Shown piece after piece: positions 22,402-33,689 of a DNA stretch of 64,000 nt. The translations under genes and the position numbers were made by a program. Source of the stretch: Balanoglossus misakiensis (lineage: Eukaryota > Hemichordata); the NCBI GenBank assembly GCA_040954595.2, contig CM082595.2:7998001-8062000 (forward strand), given 5' to 3'. How positions within the stretch are numbered: the stretch's first letter is position 1; every line of letters starts with the position of its first letter. Below the pieces are notes generated by a model. The model saw only the letters and a list, made by a program, of their open reading frames with translations. It had not been told where the DNA came from and searched no databases.

Positions 22402-23919
22402 CAGACCCACCAATAAGTATTTACGCACCCACGTTCTGCAGTGAAAACATTTCAGAAACATGAAATAACACACCTTGCAGACAGTTTTTAGCAAAAATTC
22501 AAATATTTTTCATAAATTCACGAGAAATAACAGTCATACAACAAAAATCTTTCATCTGCGATTAAATTTGAGCGAGAAATATCGACGTAAAAGTAGATGT
22601 GCGACGGAGTCAGCGAAACATTCCATTCTCTATGGGAACAACAATGCAAAGAACGTCATGAATATTCATGAGGTGAAATCGAACGAACCAAATGTCAATA
22701 CTGGATATGTCCACCCCTTCGCCTAATGACCTCTCGCTGGTGCTTCGGCATAGTATCGACGAGTTTCCGACACATATTTTGCAGGAATTGTTCCCAAGAT
22801 GTTACTATGCGATTAAATAGGTCGTTGATGCTGTGTATTGGACGGGAATGAACGTCCAAGTCGATTAACTCCCACAGGTTCGCGATGGGGCTCAAATCAG
22901 GAGACTAGGCTGGTCACTCCAACGATGTAAAATTGTCGAACGGATAGCCGTAATCCTGGGGATTTTGCAGAAATGATTTCACATCCAAGGCAGTATGTTC
23001 GGGGGCATTATCCTGTTGGAACACAAAATCACAAACAACCTGGGACCACTGAACAGGTGTCCAGTTGACGTAACGCGGGGCAAAACGTAGTCACGCTGAA
23101 TTGTGCCGGGGTTGTAATTTCGGCTTTTTCTTGGCCACACATCCACGGAGTCTGGCTCCTCTGTACAATTGAGATTTGATTGTGCTCATACTCAAAAGTT
23201 TCCCGGTGTCCTCATGAAATTTAGCGCGGAGGTCACGGGCCGTCTTGAATCTGTCCGTCAGACTTGATCTAATCAACATTCAGTCTTCACATTCAGTTGT
23301 TCGCCTTTGCCGTCCAGATCGATGTAAATTGTCCGTGCTACCATTTCGAACAAGTTTCCGAATGTTGTACCTGACGCTGCCTTCGGTGATTCCATGCTGC
23401 CTTGCAATTTCTCGGTTTCTCAAACCTTGCCTATGCAGTGACTCAATTTGACCTTTCACAAATTCAGGAAGTTCGCAAACTTTAAGCATGATTTCACTTA
23501 TTCAATGTTTACAAACAAAAATTAAGCAACAACCTCCGACGACCTCGATCAGAATATTCATAAGCAAATCTGGCAGATTTTCCCGCTCCAAAATTTAATC
23601 AGAATTATATTTAAAAGGTCTGATTGGTGGAGATTAAAATATGAATAGAGGGAAATTAGCCACGGACACAATGGCTCGAAAAGTTAATGAAAATGAGTAT
23701 ACCGCCATTGCAATAATCATAGGAAATTTCACTGGCCGGAAAACACGCCGCGTATGCAGTCATATTCGGCGCGGCAACACATCTGTGTTGACTAAAATGG
23801 GTTAAACCTTCCGTAGGTTATTTATTTTCGGAAATAAGTTACAGTCGATCGATTTTGTGAATAATTTTTTATAGCAAACGTTCATGGTCAAGGTGCGTAA
23901 ATACTTATTGGCGGGTCTG
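22402..23919 (-). mobile_element. Tc1/mariner-like element, internally deleted
   Basis: Inverted termini of 28 bp (22402-22429 and 23892-23919, beginning CAGACCC and ending TTTACGCACC) differ at about one base. TA lies directly after the right end and one base before the left end, matching TA target choice. The minus strand carries transposase remnants. The element is about 1.5 kb and cannot be autonomous. Confidence 0.88.
22695..23489 (-). pseudogene. Tc1-like transposase pseudogene
   Basis: The N-terminal part (from 23489) shows the paired-type helix-turn-helix, with REIARQHGITEGSVRYNIRK and the SGRQRRT hinge. A TGA follows GAATGTGAAGAC at 23280-23282, where the frame otherwise continues directly as MLIRSSLTDRFKTARDL; this could be a CGA-to-TGA decay. 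After KPKLQPRHNS and another stop, the sequence reads RYVNWTPVQWSQVV and then jumps to FVFQQDNAPEHTA. The stretch holding the first catalytic aspartate is therefore missing, an internal deletion. The C-terminal SPDL-x-x-IANLWELID block, with the third acidic residue, is present after a further stop and the frame ends GGHIQY. Helix-turn-helix and two of three catalytic acids survive. Confidence 0.88.
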
Positions 23920-23921
23920 TA

Positions 23922-25434
23922 TATATAAAGCCTCTCTAAAGCCAGTGAATGAGACCTGGTATACTTGACAAATGAAAAATAACAGCATCTGGCAGTCATG
24001 CACACATGTTCACTTTTGTCATATAATGTAAAGCCAAACATAATTTCGCAAACAAATTTGCACTAGAGATTGTAGCATCCTGCAATGTGTTGCAAGTAAA
24101 TTCGCTGAAAATATAATGTAATAGCTAGACACTCATAAAATGAAATCATACGCTTTGTATGGAATGTTACGTTTGTCACAGACTACATGCATCGTCTTGG
24201 TGACTGAAATTCAACAGCACATGCATCCATTTTCGCTGTTTATTAAAAAAATTGTGCATTTATCAGAGGTTGTGTTTACGCAAAAATTATGTATTTTTGA
24301 CGCCAAAATAGTCATTTGACGTGAAAATCTTAATAAGTGCATCAATATTGACACATTGGAATGGCCTCTCTATTTGCACAATGGTCAACGTAATCCATAC
24401 GCATACCGCTCACTACCCCTGGGATCAAAATAATCACTTGCGTGCCCGACCTTTTGTACTCAAAATGTAGCTAATTTTGTTTGATGAATTTTGAATTAGA
24501 CATGTGTACGACGCAGGCTAAGTAAAAGGAGTTTGACACATTTTTTTATGAATGCATCAAAAATACACACTCAAAAAAAATGTTATCGCGACCTCTGTTT
24601 ATTATCAAATACATTCAAATCTACATATTAGTGGTGTTACATATCTTCAATATCGATTAAAAATATTTGTAAAAGTACAAAGGCAAATATGGAGCATAAT
24701 GATAATCACCAAAATTCAGCTAGACAGATAAAAATACAAATTGTTATTTCATCAGGTAAAATTCCTCAAATTTACAAGCAAATTGGTATATTATCAGTGT
24801 TTCAGCCAGCTTTTGAAAGCACACAGTACTAGAAATATCTCATGATTCATTCTGATTTGTACCAACAGATAATCCTCAGTCAAACAAGGCATAGTTCACA
24901 TGTGAACAGATAATTGTAGATCACTAATACCAAGTTCGAGATCGTACTTTTAAGGCAAATCTTACTGTGAATAACCATTTCAAATTATTTTTAAAATTAT
25001 GCATTATTGAGAGAGGAGATACTAATTTTATAAAATAATCAAGCAATTGCATAGCCAGCTATACAAAGAAGTTTGAAGTAAAACAGGGACACTTGAAATA
25101 CCCGTTTAATCAAAAAAAAATTATTTTTCTATCGCCAGAACAAAGGAAATTTACATGTTAACTTTCAACATAGACTGGCCACCTCAGTTAGTCATTGCTT
25201 GTTTCCCCTAAAGTGTGACATTTGCAGTACATGAATATCTAGATTCCTATGGCTTCTAATTTTGATTTTGAAATTTTCACTCTAATTGCTTAACATACTT
25301 TTCCTAGATAAAAATAAATATATTTCTATGTACTTCATATCATTGTTAGCATGTAAAAAAGAAAAAGTTATTAAATGGGCAACGTTCAATGATACAAATC
25401 ATGGAGAATTGTGGGTAAAATATTGTACTGTGAA
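23922..25434. other. AT-rich unassigned DNA
   Basis: No gene or clear repeat. A 19-base string near 24797-24818 (CCAGCCAGCTTTTGAAAGC) is inverted at about 29519-29537, so the right foldback arm has a partner string 600 bases outside the main left arm. Confidence 0.4.
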
Positions 25435-28400
25435 GCATGGGAACATTGTGACCCGCAGCAGGTTAGAAAGGGGGACAAATCATATTTTCAGGGGATAATA
25501 TATCAGGACAGGATTCTCCCTGGGAATAATCATAGATTCAGGGCTAATTTCCATAAAATTTACATAATCATAGCTTCTTTTGGACATCACTAAGGCCCCT
25601 CAACATCGATATAAAATATTTAATATTATAGCTTTATCAAGTGAATTTTGTGACGTCATAGCTGTAAATTATTACAGATAATGTATCATGTTATGACGTG
25701 GACGCGCGACACACTCAAGAACCAGCCAGACGTGGACAATTTCTGACTGAATAACGGAGCTTTCAAACAATGCGAACATATTAAGGGCTAAAAAAGAAAT
25801 GCAAACATACACAGAATAAATACAATGTACTGCGATATTTATTAATTTTAAATCTGACCTTGAGTAGCGATTTGTTTATTTTTTTCTTCCTAATGCGGCA
25901 CTACATGTCATCTGCTCTTGAATCACGCGCAGTTTTCAACATGGCTCGGTCCCACACGTAAAGCAAACCTCTCGATGATACTGGAATTGACATTCGTTCA
26001 CCATACATACCGTGTACCATGTACCAAGCAGTCATGTCAACAAAGTTATACGTAAAAAGTGATGCCGCAATTGTCACTGTTATGTTGTCTACACGGTATG
26101 GAGGGTCGATCGAGGGCGAGATTGTTTATGTAATGCAACCTTTCGAGCGCTCATATACGTGAACTTTCCTGGGAACGCCAATGAATGCAAATATTGCCTG
26201 AGTCCTCACCAAGATTTCACAAAAATCAAATATTTTTCAAATATATTTCAGCAGAACCCTTAAATGAATTTTTGCATGCGTTAATAAACCTTCATTATTT
26301 ATTTCCTGATGTTTGAATTTGATACTAGACATGTACAGTACATGGATTGACTGCAATCAGCTGATCTTATGTTTACGCCATTCCTCTGTTTTCGATATCT
26401 GTGACCGAGTCTGAGTTTTTCTGTGATTTTTTTTTTTTTTTTTTGGGGGGGGGGAAAGATCAACATTCAGGATTAGATTAAAGGTACATGAGCTGCAACT
26501 GGATAAAAATTTTAAGTTTTAAATAATCCCATATATCCTTTGAATTATGTGTATTAAATGATATTTCATAATAGTATATATCAAGATCACTTATTTTGAA
26601 CAAAATGGCCAAAAATTAAAGAAAATCGAAAATTCCTGCAATATTGCGATCAAAAATGAAAATGTAATGTCCCAGCGGAGTACATTTACTTCCACAGTTG
26701 TAGTGGATGAGATCATGCTTCGTTTATTAAATTTTATAGTGGGAAATGCAACGTTTTCCTTGTTTCTAGCATTTTTTCACGGTGGTGACCATGTTCATTT
26801 GCAGTTTACTGAGTTTACTGGCCCTGGGCTGCTGTTAATTTTATAAGCCTGTGCAGACGCGCAGACACATGGCATGACCTCCAACAAAAGTTGCTTCATC
26901 TTTTGTCATGTTTAGCTGATTTGTTAACAATGCGTGCACGCGCTCAGTGCGTTGCTTGTGTTACTAGGCTATTGATGCTATTTACAGGACGCCTGTCTAA
27001 AGATAACTTGTGCACTGAATGAAATGGCAGCACACTGCTCTTGACAGCGTGCAGAGCTGCGTTGCTTCTTGGGTGATTCAAGCCGTTGAAGGTGTGAAAT
27101 CACTCAGTTGTGTTCACTAATTGTCAAGAATTGAAAGGAAGTAGCAAGTTACAGTGAAAGCAAAGGTGGATGCACAGCAAAAGTATGGGAGGTGACAATC
27201 TGTCATATTGTTGTTCACTCAGTAAGAATGTGTCACAGTGACCCATGAAGATTTATTTTGTTGTGACAATCCAATATTTATTGCATCAAATGTCGCAAGG
27301 CCGCACGCAAGCTGAAACACTGTATATTGTTTTATTTCTATCATTTGTGATTTTATCATTATCATTTAGTGTTTTAAACACAGAGAGAGCACCTATTTAG
27401 GATTCTTAGCCATAAATTTGTTTTTCCAACTGATTATCTGAAATTTTACAAAGCAAAGCGGATAGTTCTGATAGACAGACAAAAGCTACTTGTATGATAA
27501 AATTATACTGTTACCAAGTGAAGGAATGTCTTGCTTGTGTCTAGAAATCACAAATTATCACAGTCTACTGGTTAGGACCTTGCAGGCCTTCAGATATTCG
27601 GATGACTGCTTTCAGGACAGTTACACTTGAACATTGCAGCCTTCTATTGCAATTGCACCTTAATCTTTAACCCCAATCTAACCTCTAACATTAACCTCTA
27701 ACCTCTAACCACTAACCTTAATAGCAGGCAGGAATGTCCACGTTTTCTGTCCTTGAAGTTGATACCCTCTGAATATTTGGCAAAAGTCAGATTGTCTTTA
27801 CACTTAAACAAAAGTGCCAATGTTGTATGACTGCCTACCAAATATGCTCTCTCTTTCAGTGTTTCAGCTAGCGTGTGCGGCCTTGCGACATTTGACGCAA
27901 TAAATGTTGGATTATCGCAACGGAATAATCTTCATGGGTCACTGTGATGCATTCTTCCTGAGTGAGCAATAATGTGACTGATTGTCACCCCTATACTTTT
28001 GCTTTGCGTCCACCTTTGCTTTCACTGGAACTTACTACTCCCTTTCAATTTTTGATAATTTAGTGAACACAATTGAGTGATTTCACACCTTCCACGGCTT
28101 GAATCACCCAAGAAGCAACGCAGCTCTGCACGCTGTCAAGAGCAGTGCGCTGCCATTTCATTCTGTGCACAAGTTATCTTTAGACAGGCGTCCTATAAAT
28201 CGCATCAACAGCCTAGTAACACAAGCAACGCACTGAGCGCGTGCGCGCATTGTAACAAATCAGCTAAACATGACAAATGATGAAGCAACTTTTGTTGGAG
28301 GTCATGCCAAGTGTCTGCGCGTCTGCACATGATTATAAAATTAACAGCAGCCGAGGGCCGGTAATAATTGCGAAGGGCAGGTAAATTTCATTGCCGCCTG

Positions 28401-29537
28401 CCCTGCTTCATGCCTACTTGATAAGGTAAACTTTGCATTACTTTGCACTATTTGATTTTGTTTAGAATAGGGTGATAGGGTGGGGTATGATTGCAAAAAA
28501 AAATATTATCAAAGTAATTAATCTGATCCTGAATGTTGATCTTCCCCCCCCCCCCCAAAAAAAAAAAAAAAAAAAAAAAAAACACAAAACAATGCACAAT
28601 AACACTTCTTCACCAATGGCAGTAAATCATAATTAACACAAAATCTGAGATGTCTTGTCGTAGGATATGTCCAATTTCTAAAAAAAACAGATACATGTAG
28701 TAGGATGTAAAAGACAACCGGCACTGAAATCTTGTGAACTTGGCATGGGCAGGCAGTGTTTCATCCAGGACACAGGTGAATTAGGCGTTCTGTTCGTGGA
28801 AACAAACAAACAAACAAACAAAATAGAAACAGCAACCACCATCATGATAAACAATGCAGTGTCTTGAATTAAGCCAACCGCTCGTGCGATCAAGCAGCTG
28901 ACACAAGAAGTGGCTTGTTTCAAAGGTCCCGTCCGTATGCTAGTAAATTGGCATATAGCAGGAAGCTGTCTAACTCCCACTTGAAAACTGCTCGACACTG
29001 TTGAATATTTGCCATTTTTAGCCTCTAAATGTCTGACATCTATAAAATTTCTACCCCATTTTAAAACATCAATAAACAGGCTGTCATATCAGCATCGATT
29101 TATCAGTCTCTCTTACTACTGGTTGTTGCTAGCGCGTAAAAAATATGACAACATCACAGTTTTTGAGGCGCATAGCAAGTCGTGGGAACGTCAGGGTGTT
29201 TTATTGGAGCGCACTTCGTAACCCGAGGTCAATTTCAAATACTTCCACTAGTAATAGTATTTCACTAGGCCTACTTTACACTGGATATAAAAAAGACAAT
29301 ATTCTTTCTTAGTAAGTACGATGTGCCAATGTCAGCATACTTGATAAGTAACGGCCGTGGTAAAATTTGTCCAAAAGAAGCTATGATTATGTAAATTGTA
29401 TGGGAATTAGCCCTGACTCTATGATTTTTCCAAGGGAGAACACTGTCCTGATATATTGTCCCCCGAAAATGTGATCTGTCCCCCTTTTAACCTGCTGCGG
29501 GTCACAATCGTCCCATGCTTTCAAAAGCTGGCTGGAC
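25435..29537. repeat. Large interrupted foldback (about 4.1 kb)
   Basis: Three nested pairs of inverted segments share a centre near 27590: 25435-25587 with 29369-29516, 26426-26480 with 28519-28582 (including opposed poly-T/poly-G and poly-C/poly-A runs next to GATCAACATTCAGGAT), and 26821-27322 with 27857-28360 (about 500 bp each, around 90% alike by eye). The DNA between the pairs differs on the two sides. The 534-base loop has a CTAACCTCTAACC-rich stretch. No transposase frame is visible. It may be a foldback transposon or a rearranged inverted duplication. Confidence 0.85.
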
Positions 29538-29929
29538 TTTGATGTGGCAAATTTAATTCAACAAAAGGGAACATGTAGCCAGGCCAAAGACAGCACATAT
29601 TTTGTAAGAACTGTAGTATAGTTTTTATCAAAAATTTAATGCATTTCTGTTTCAAGGCTGAAATAGTGCGGATTAATCCTTGTTCATAGGTTGTCACACT
29701 CTTTAAGTACCACTATTTTCATATCCATAGAAAAAAATTCATAAAATGTATGATCTCCAACGATGCATCGCAGGGAATTTTTTACGACTTTTCTGCTAGT
29801 TTATGTTATCAGACCATTAAAAGGCTTCCTGTCATTATAGGGACTACACTCATTTGCATGTTGCATATTTGCTGCATTTTTATCACCAAGCTTTTCAAAT
29901 TCTTCTACGGATGCATTGATATCAGGGGA

Positions 29930-30190
29930 CAACAGTGTTATTGTTGCAAATCCCATGGTTTAGACCCCCAAGGCACCGGCTATTCTTTGTTTTTGAATGA
30001 AGCTGGTTTTCCCTCTGGGCCCTCTAAGTCAGTTATGCATGTGCAATTCATTGTTAATAACATTGCCTCTGCTGGATTGACAGTTGCAGGGGTTAATCAT
30101 AATACCTTACAAATGACCCACAAGACTGACAAATTGGTTGAAGACCTGGAGAAATTCACGCAAAGTGAATACTGCTGGGAGCTACATTGA
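29930..30190 (+). pseudogene. Coding-like segment of unknown family, copy 2
   Basis: An open frame from a possible acceptor (GATATCAG) reads GQQCYCCKSHGLDPQGTG, then a segment with GPSKSVMHVQFIVNNIASAG and LTVAGVNHNTLQ, then THKTDKLVEDLEKFTQSEYC and WELH before a stop. Cysteine-rich start and amphipathic remainder look protein-like. The C-terminal part recurs in decayed form at 13860-14050 on the other strand. I do not recognise the family. It may be an exon of a gene, a retrocopy or part of a transposon. Confidence 0.4.
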
Positions 30191-30250
30191 AACACACTGT
30201 AGACAGACACATTTCACAATACCATCCAATATGCTATGGTATCAACATTC

Positions 30251-31037
30251 AATCAGTCACTGTTAAACATTCAGTCTGCATGACTTGTGTACTTTCCATC
30301 TTGTTGTAAGAGTTGCTTGATTTGCTTGACATCTCTTGCTTTGGCTGTATTTGCCTGAATGGCACATCTGCAAATTGTTTGAAATCTTTTATTTTATCTT
30401 TGATTGTAATCATTTATCTTGTTTGAATACTTTTTTTAGTTTTGATGCAATTTTTCTGACCTTTACTTAGTGTTTGTAGTTGTTTATTCCACAACATTGT
30501 TTTTGTTTAAAACCCAAGTTGTGAGTTTTCTCAAGAAGATACGAGTGACAGTTTGAAAAGCGAAAAAATAAAAGAAAAAAAAAAGAGAAAAAAAAAAAAA
30601 CTGACTAGAATACTGGCGTAGCTTGTTCACTCGATTGCTGCAATACAATATATAAATCGGAAATCAAGCAAGTTTTTCATGTAACTTTTGTTTCATAACC
30701 AAAAAAAACAACTACATTTTGTCTTTCAAGTGCAACCTCCAATGAAAAGTTACAATGAATCAGTAGCAGATCATGCAAATGCCTGTTGATCTCCGACCTA
30801 TTTGAAACTCAAGTAAAATGTGTGGACACAAGATTTTTAAGTCCCTGATAAGAAATTTTTACCCACTTATGATAATAAAAAAGGAGCGCCATAACCATGG
30901 CACATGAGAACACGTCTTAAAATTTTTCTCGGGGTGCCTCAAGTAAATTAGATTTTGAAATGTCCTCTGAAATGCCCCAACCAGTCTTGGCCCAAACTGC
31001 CCCCCCCCCCTCCTCAGTAATACCCATTTTGATACAC
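30251..31037. other. Unassigned AT-rich DNA
   Basis: Contains an A-rich run with scattered G near 30560-30600 and a C run near 31004-31013; no gene recognised. Confidence 0.4.
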
Positions 31038-31038
31038 C

Positions 31039-31134
<96 letters not shown>

Positions 31135-31223
31135 CGTCCGTCCGTCCGTCCGTCCGTCCGTCCGTCCGTCCGTCCGTCCGTCCGTCTGTCCGTCCGTCCG
31201 TCCGTCCGTCCGTCTGTCTGTCT
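31038..31223. repeat. (TCTG)n/(TCCG)n microsatellite
   Basis: About 23 TCTG units switch to about 20 TCCG units with two short returns to TCTG, a block structure from spread of a T-to-C variant. Flanked by (GAGT)n at 31227-31242. Cys/Leu/Ser/Val, Pro/Ser/Val/Arg and Asp/Arg/Gln/Thr frames here are repeat artefacts. Confidence 0.97.
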
Positions 31224-31266
31224 AAGTGAGTGAGTGAGTGAGTGTACACATGTATTTGTCCAAACT

Positions 31267-31480
31267 TTTGAATAGTTTAGATAGTTAGTTAGTTAGTATA
31301 TAGTTAGTTAGTTAGTAAGTAAATTAGTTAGTTAGTTAGTTAGTTGGTATAAGTTTAGTATTTAGTTAATTAGGTTTATTGGTTTAGGTAGCATAGGTTT
31401 AGTTAGGATACATTTATTTACTTAGTTTATTTACTCAGTGTATATATTTATTTATTTTATTTATTTAGTTCAATGCAGAT
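31267..31480. repeat. Degenerate (TTAG)n and TTTA-rich tract
   Basis: AGTTAGTTAGTTAG runs pass into TTTATTTA-type sequence. Similar in composition to the tract at 2481-2990. Confidence 0.85.
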
Positions 31481-31566
31481 GTGTACACTTATTATTAAAA
31501 AAAATGAAAAATAATATATTTTTTAAATGTGTGGTCTTATATCTGCACTGACTGGAGGGGTAATAT

Positions 31567-31912
31567 GAATTCTGGCTGCCTTAAATAGGATTTCACTTTG
31601 TGCTAGGGGGGTCAAATCACATTGCATTCTGGTCGAAAAGTGGACAACCCACTGTAGTAAGAGATAGAAGAAATGATATGTTTACTGTATTTCATGACTT
31701 CCTTGGGTCAAACATGTCCGTTTTGTAGTTAGCAACTCATTTTAACTTTTTTCACATTTTGTTATTTTTTATGTTAAAAAGTTTCAGAATGACCCATCAT
31801 CACTTGGGCTCATGAACTCCCATTTTTTAAACATGGCAAAAATTGGCCATCTTGAAATTGTGTTGACCATATGAGATTTTCATCACTCACTTAGGTAGCT
31901 TAAAACCTATTT
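31567..31912 (+). repeat. Dispersed repeat, stand-alone copy
   Basis: Matches 56724-57072 and 63483-63832 at nearly every block (TTCTGGCTGCCTTAAATAGG, CACTGTAGTAAGAGATAGAA, GACCCATCATCACTT). In the other two places it is inside a larger duplicated segment, so this copy shows the 346-base unit is separately mobile or was copied on its own. No termini or coding capacity recognised. Confidence 0.85.
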
Positions 31913-32088
31913 AAGGTTGGGAAGATTGGTTGCTGTAACCGTGGAGGTACTAGAGAGTACCTCCATGCTGTAACAAACAAAGCTTTGATTTATTCTGAGG
32001 GGCGGAGGCACGAGAAACTGGGGTCAATCAGTCGTGTTAAATGCAGATCTCTCCCAGCAGCAGAAAATTTAATAAGTGTTACCCTCCC

Positions 32089-32272
32089 TCTATATTAGTC
32101 CAAATTTGTATAATGACGTAACCCTCGCATAAAGGGTATGTTAAATTTAGATGCAAGTATGACACCTCAGCTTGGTCATCTCTATATTAGTCCAAATTTG
32201 TATAATGACGTAACCCTCGCATAAAGGGTATGTTAAATTTAGATGCAAGTATGACACCTCAGCTTGGTCATA
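32089..32272 (+). repeat. Perfect 92-bp tandem duplication
   Basis: Two adjacent copies (32089-32180 and 32181-32272) beginning TCTATATTAGTCCAAATTTG look identical. The identity implies very recent origin. Confidence 0.93.
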
Positions 32273-33185
32273 TCAAACTGTACCCACATTGCTTCAATGT
32301 GACCCTCTCTCTAGTCCTCATTTGTATGATGCAAGTCTACCAGAAAGGACTATGTTAAGTGTCCACCTTCTTGGTCCCATAAAATCTATCCAAATAAACA
32401 AGGTTGTTTATGGTTTTTACCAACATCAAGAATCAGGCATACAGAGGTAATTGACCAAACGATACAATTCGGACTTAAATCATAATTGTATAATTATAAA
32501 ATTCTGAGTTCTCACTAAGCAGGCGCCGGGCCATCAAGACATCTGGTCAGCTACTTTGCAGAACAGGTCACCTATTCTTTCTCTATCAACAGTACCAGAG
32601 AATAGCACCATGGCATTCTATGTCTAAGTTTGTCAATCAACCAACCAAGTGAAAAACAAGATCCTAATTCAACCGTTGCCATTACAAATAAACTTCAACA
32701 TTTGAAATCAATGTCAGAGCAATTAATGTTGTAAAGTTAAAGGTCTGATGAACCATTATTGCCTTTGAACATCACCACATTATGACTCTGTGAGATGATC
32801 AATGAAGGACTGTGGCGGCTGGCAACTTAGTATAGGTTGCAAGATCAAAAATGTTTAGTTCTACTTTTTCTAGTGTTTGTTAAATATACCATAATTTTCA
32901 GTGATACCCTTGAAAAAATAAGTTCAATGTCTCTTCTTTACATCTACATGATTTGATGAGAATTGACTAATGTTTACAACAAAAACAACTGTTGTATTGT
33001 ATTGTACTAAAAAGAATAATCTTATTATGGCTCAATAGTAAATTTTAAAAATAACAGTGTAAAACCAGGCAGAAACACAACAAAATCATGTCACCACAAA
33101 AAGGACAAAAACATTATACATATCAGGGATTAACTTTCCTGGTGGCCATTGGCACAAAGCTGTTGCTGAACCTCAGCTTAGATCA
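32273..33185. other. Unassigned non-coding DNA
   Basis: Nothing recognised on either strand. Confidence 0.4.
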
Positions 33186-33634
33186 CTTAAACCCCGGTGC
33201 GGAAAGTCCTGGGGTTCGGATTAACGTGTGTTTGTATAGTTGTTTATTTGGGAGTGGTCGTTCTGATAATGACTGTGTAATTGCTCTCATGTACACAGAA
33301 AATAATTGAACACTTCACACTTCCACACGATTGACAACTGTTTGAATGGCGTGGTTATTGTTTCCCAGGGACTCTTCTGAAAAGCACTGAAACCAGATTT
33401 CTCCCAAAATCATCGTTGTTTCATAAGCTCGTGTACTTTTTCGTCGATAACTTTATGTTGTGTGTGTTTATAAAGCCAACTACTGTCGTTGTGTGGTGTA
33501 ATTCTTTATGCTTGGACCTGTTTGGGCCGATTTTCATAGAGCCAAGATCGTTGGTGTTGTCTGTTGTCAGTCAAACGTCATTAAGATTCGCCACTGATTT
33601 GGGGGGACTTTTATACCCCGCACCGGGGTTTAAG
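33186..33634. mobile_element. TTAA-flanked non-autonomous element
   Basis: 17-bp perfect inverted ends CTTAAACCCCGGTGCGG (33186-33202) and its complement (33618-33634). Read as a TTAA target on each side, the termini are ACCCCGGTGCGG, about 440 bp apart. TTAA targets are characteristic of piggyBac-type transposases. The interior has no recognisable transposase. Confidence 0.7.
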
Positions 33635-33689
33635 GCAACGACATCTATGACTTGAGGGTAACATTTCAAAGGAGAAATACAATGGATGG

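Noticed and set aside
22475-22726. 83-codon + strand frame as a gene
   Set aside because: It lies inside the left end of the Tc1-like element, antisense to the transposase.
27660-27720. CTAACC-rich stretch as telomeric or CRISPR-like repeats
   Set aside because: Irregular, about 60 bases, in the loop of a foldback; no repeat-spacer pattern.
30917-31249. Cys/Leu/Ser/Val, Pro/Ser/Val/Arg and Asp/Arg/Gln/Thr repeat proteins
   Set aside because: Translations of the TCTG/TCCG microsatellite.
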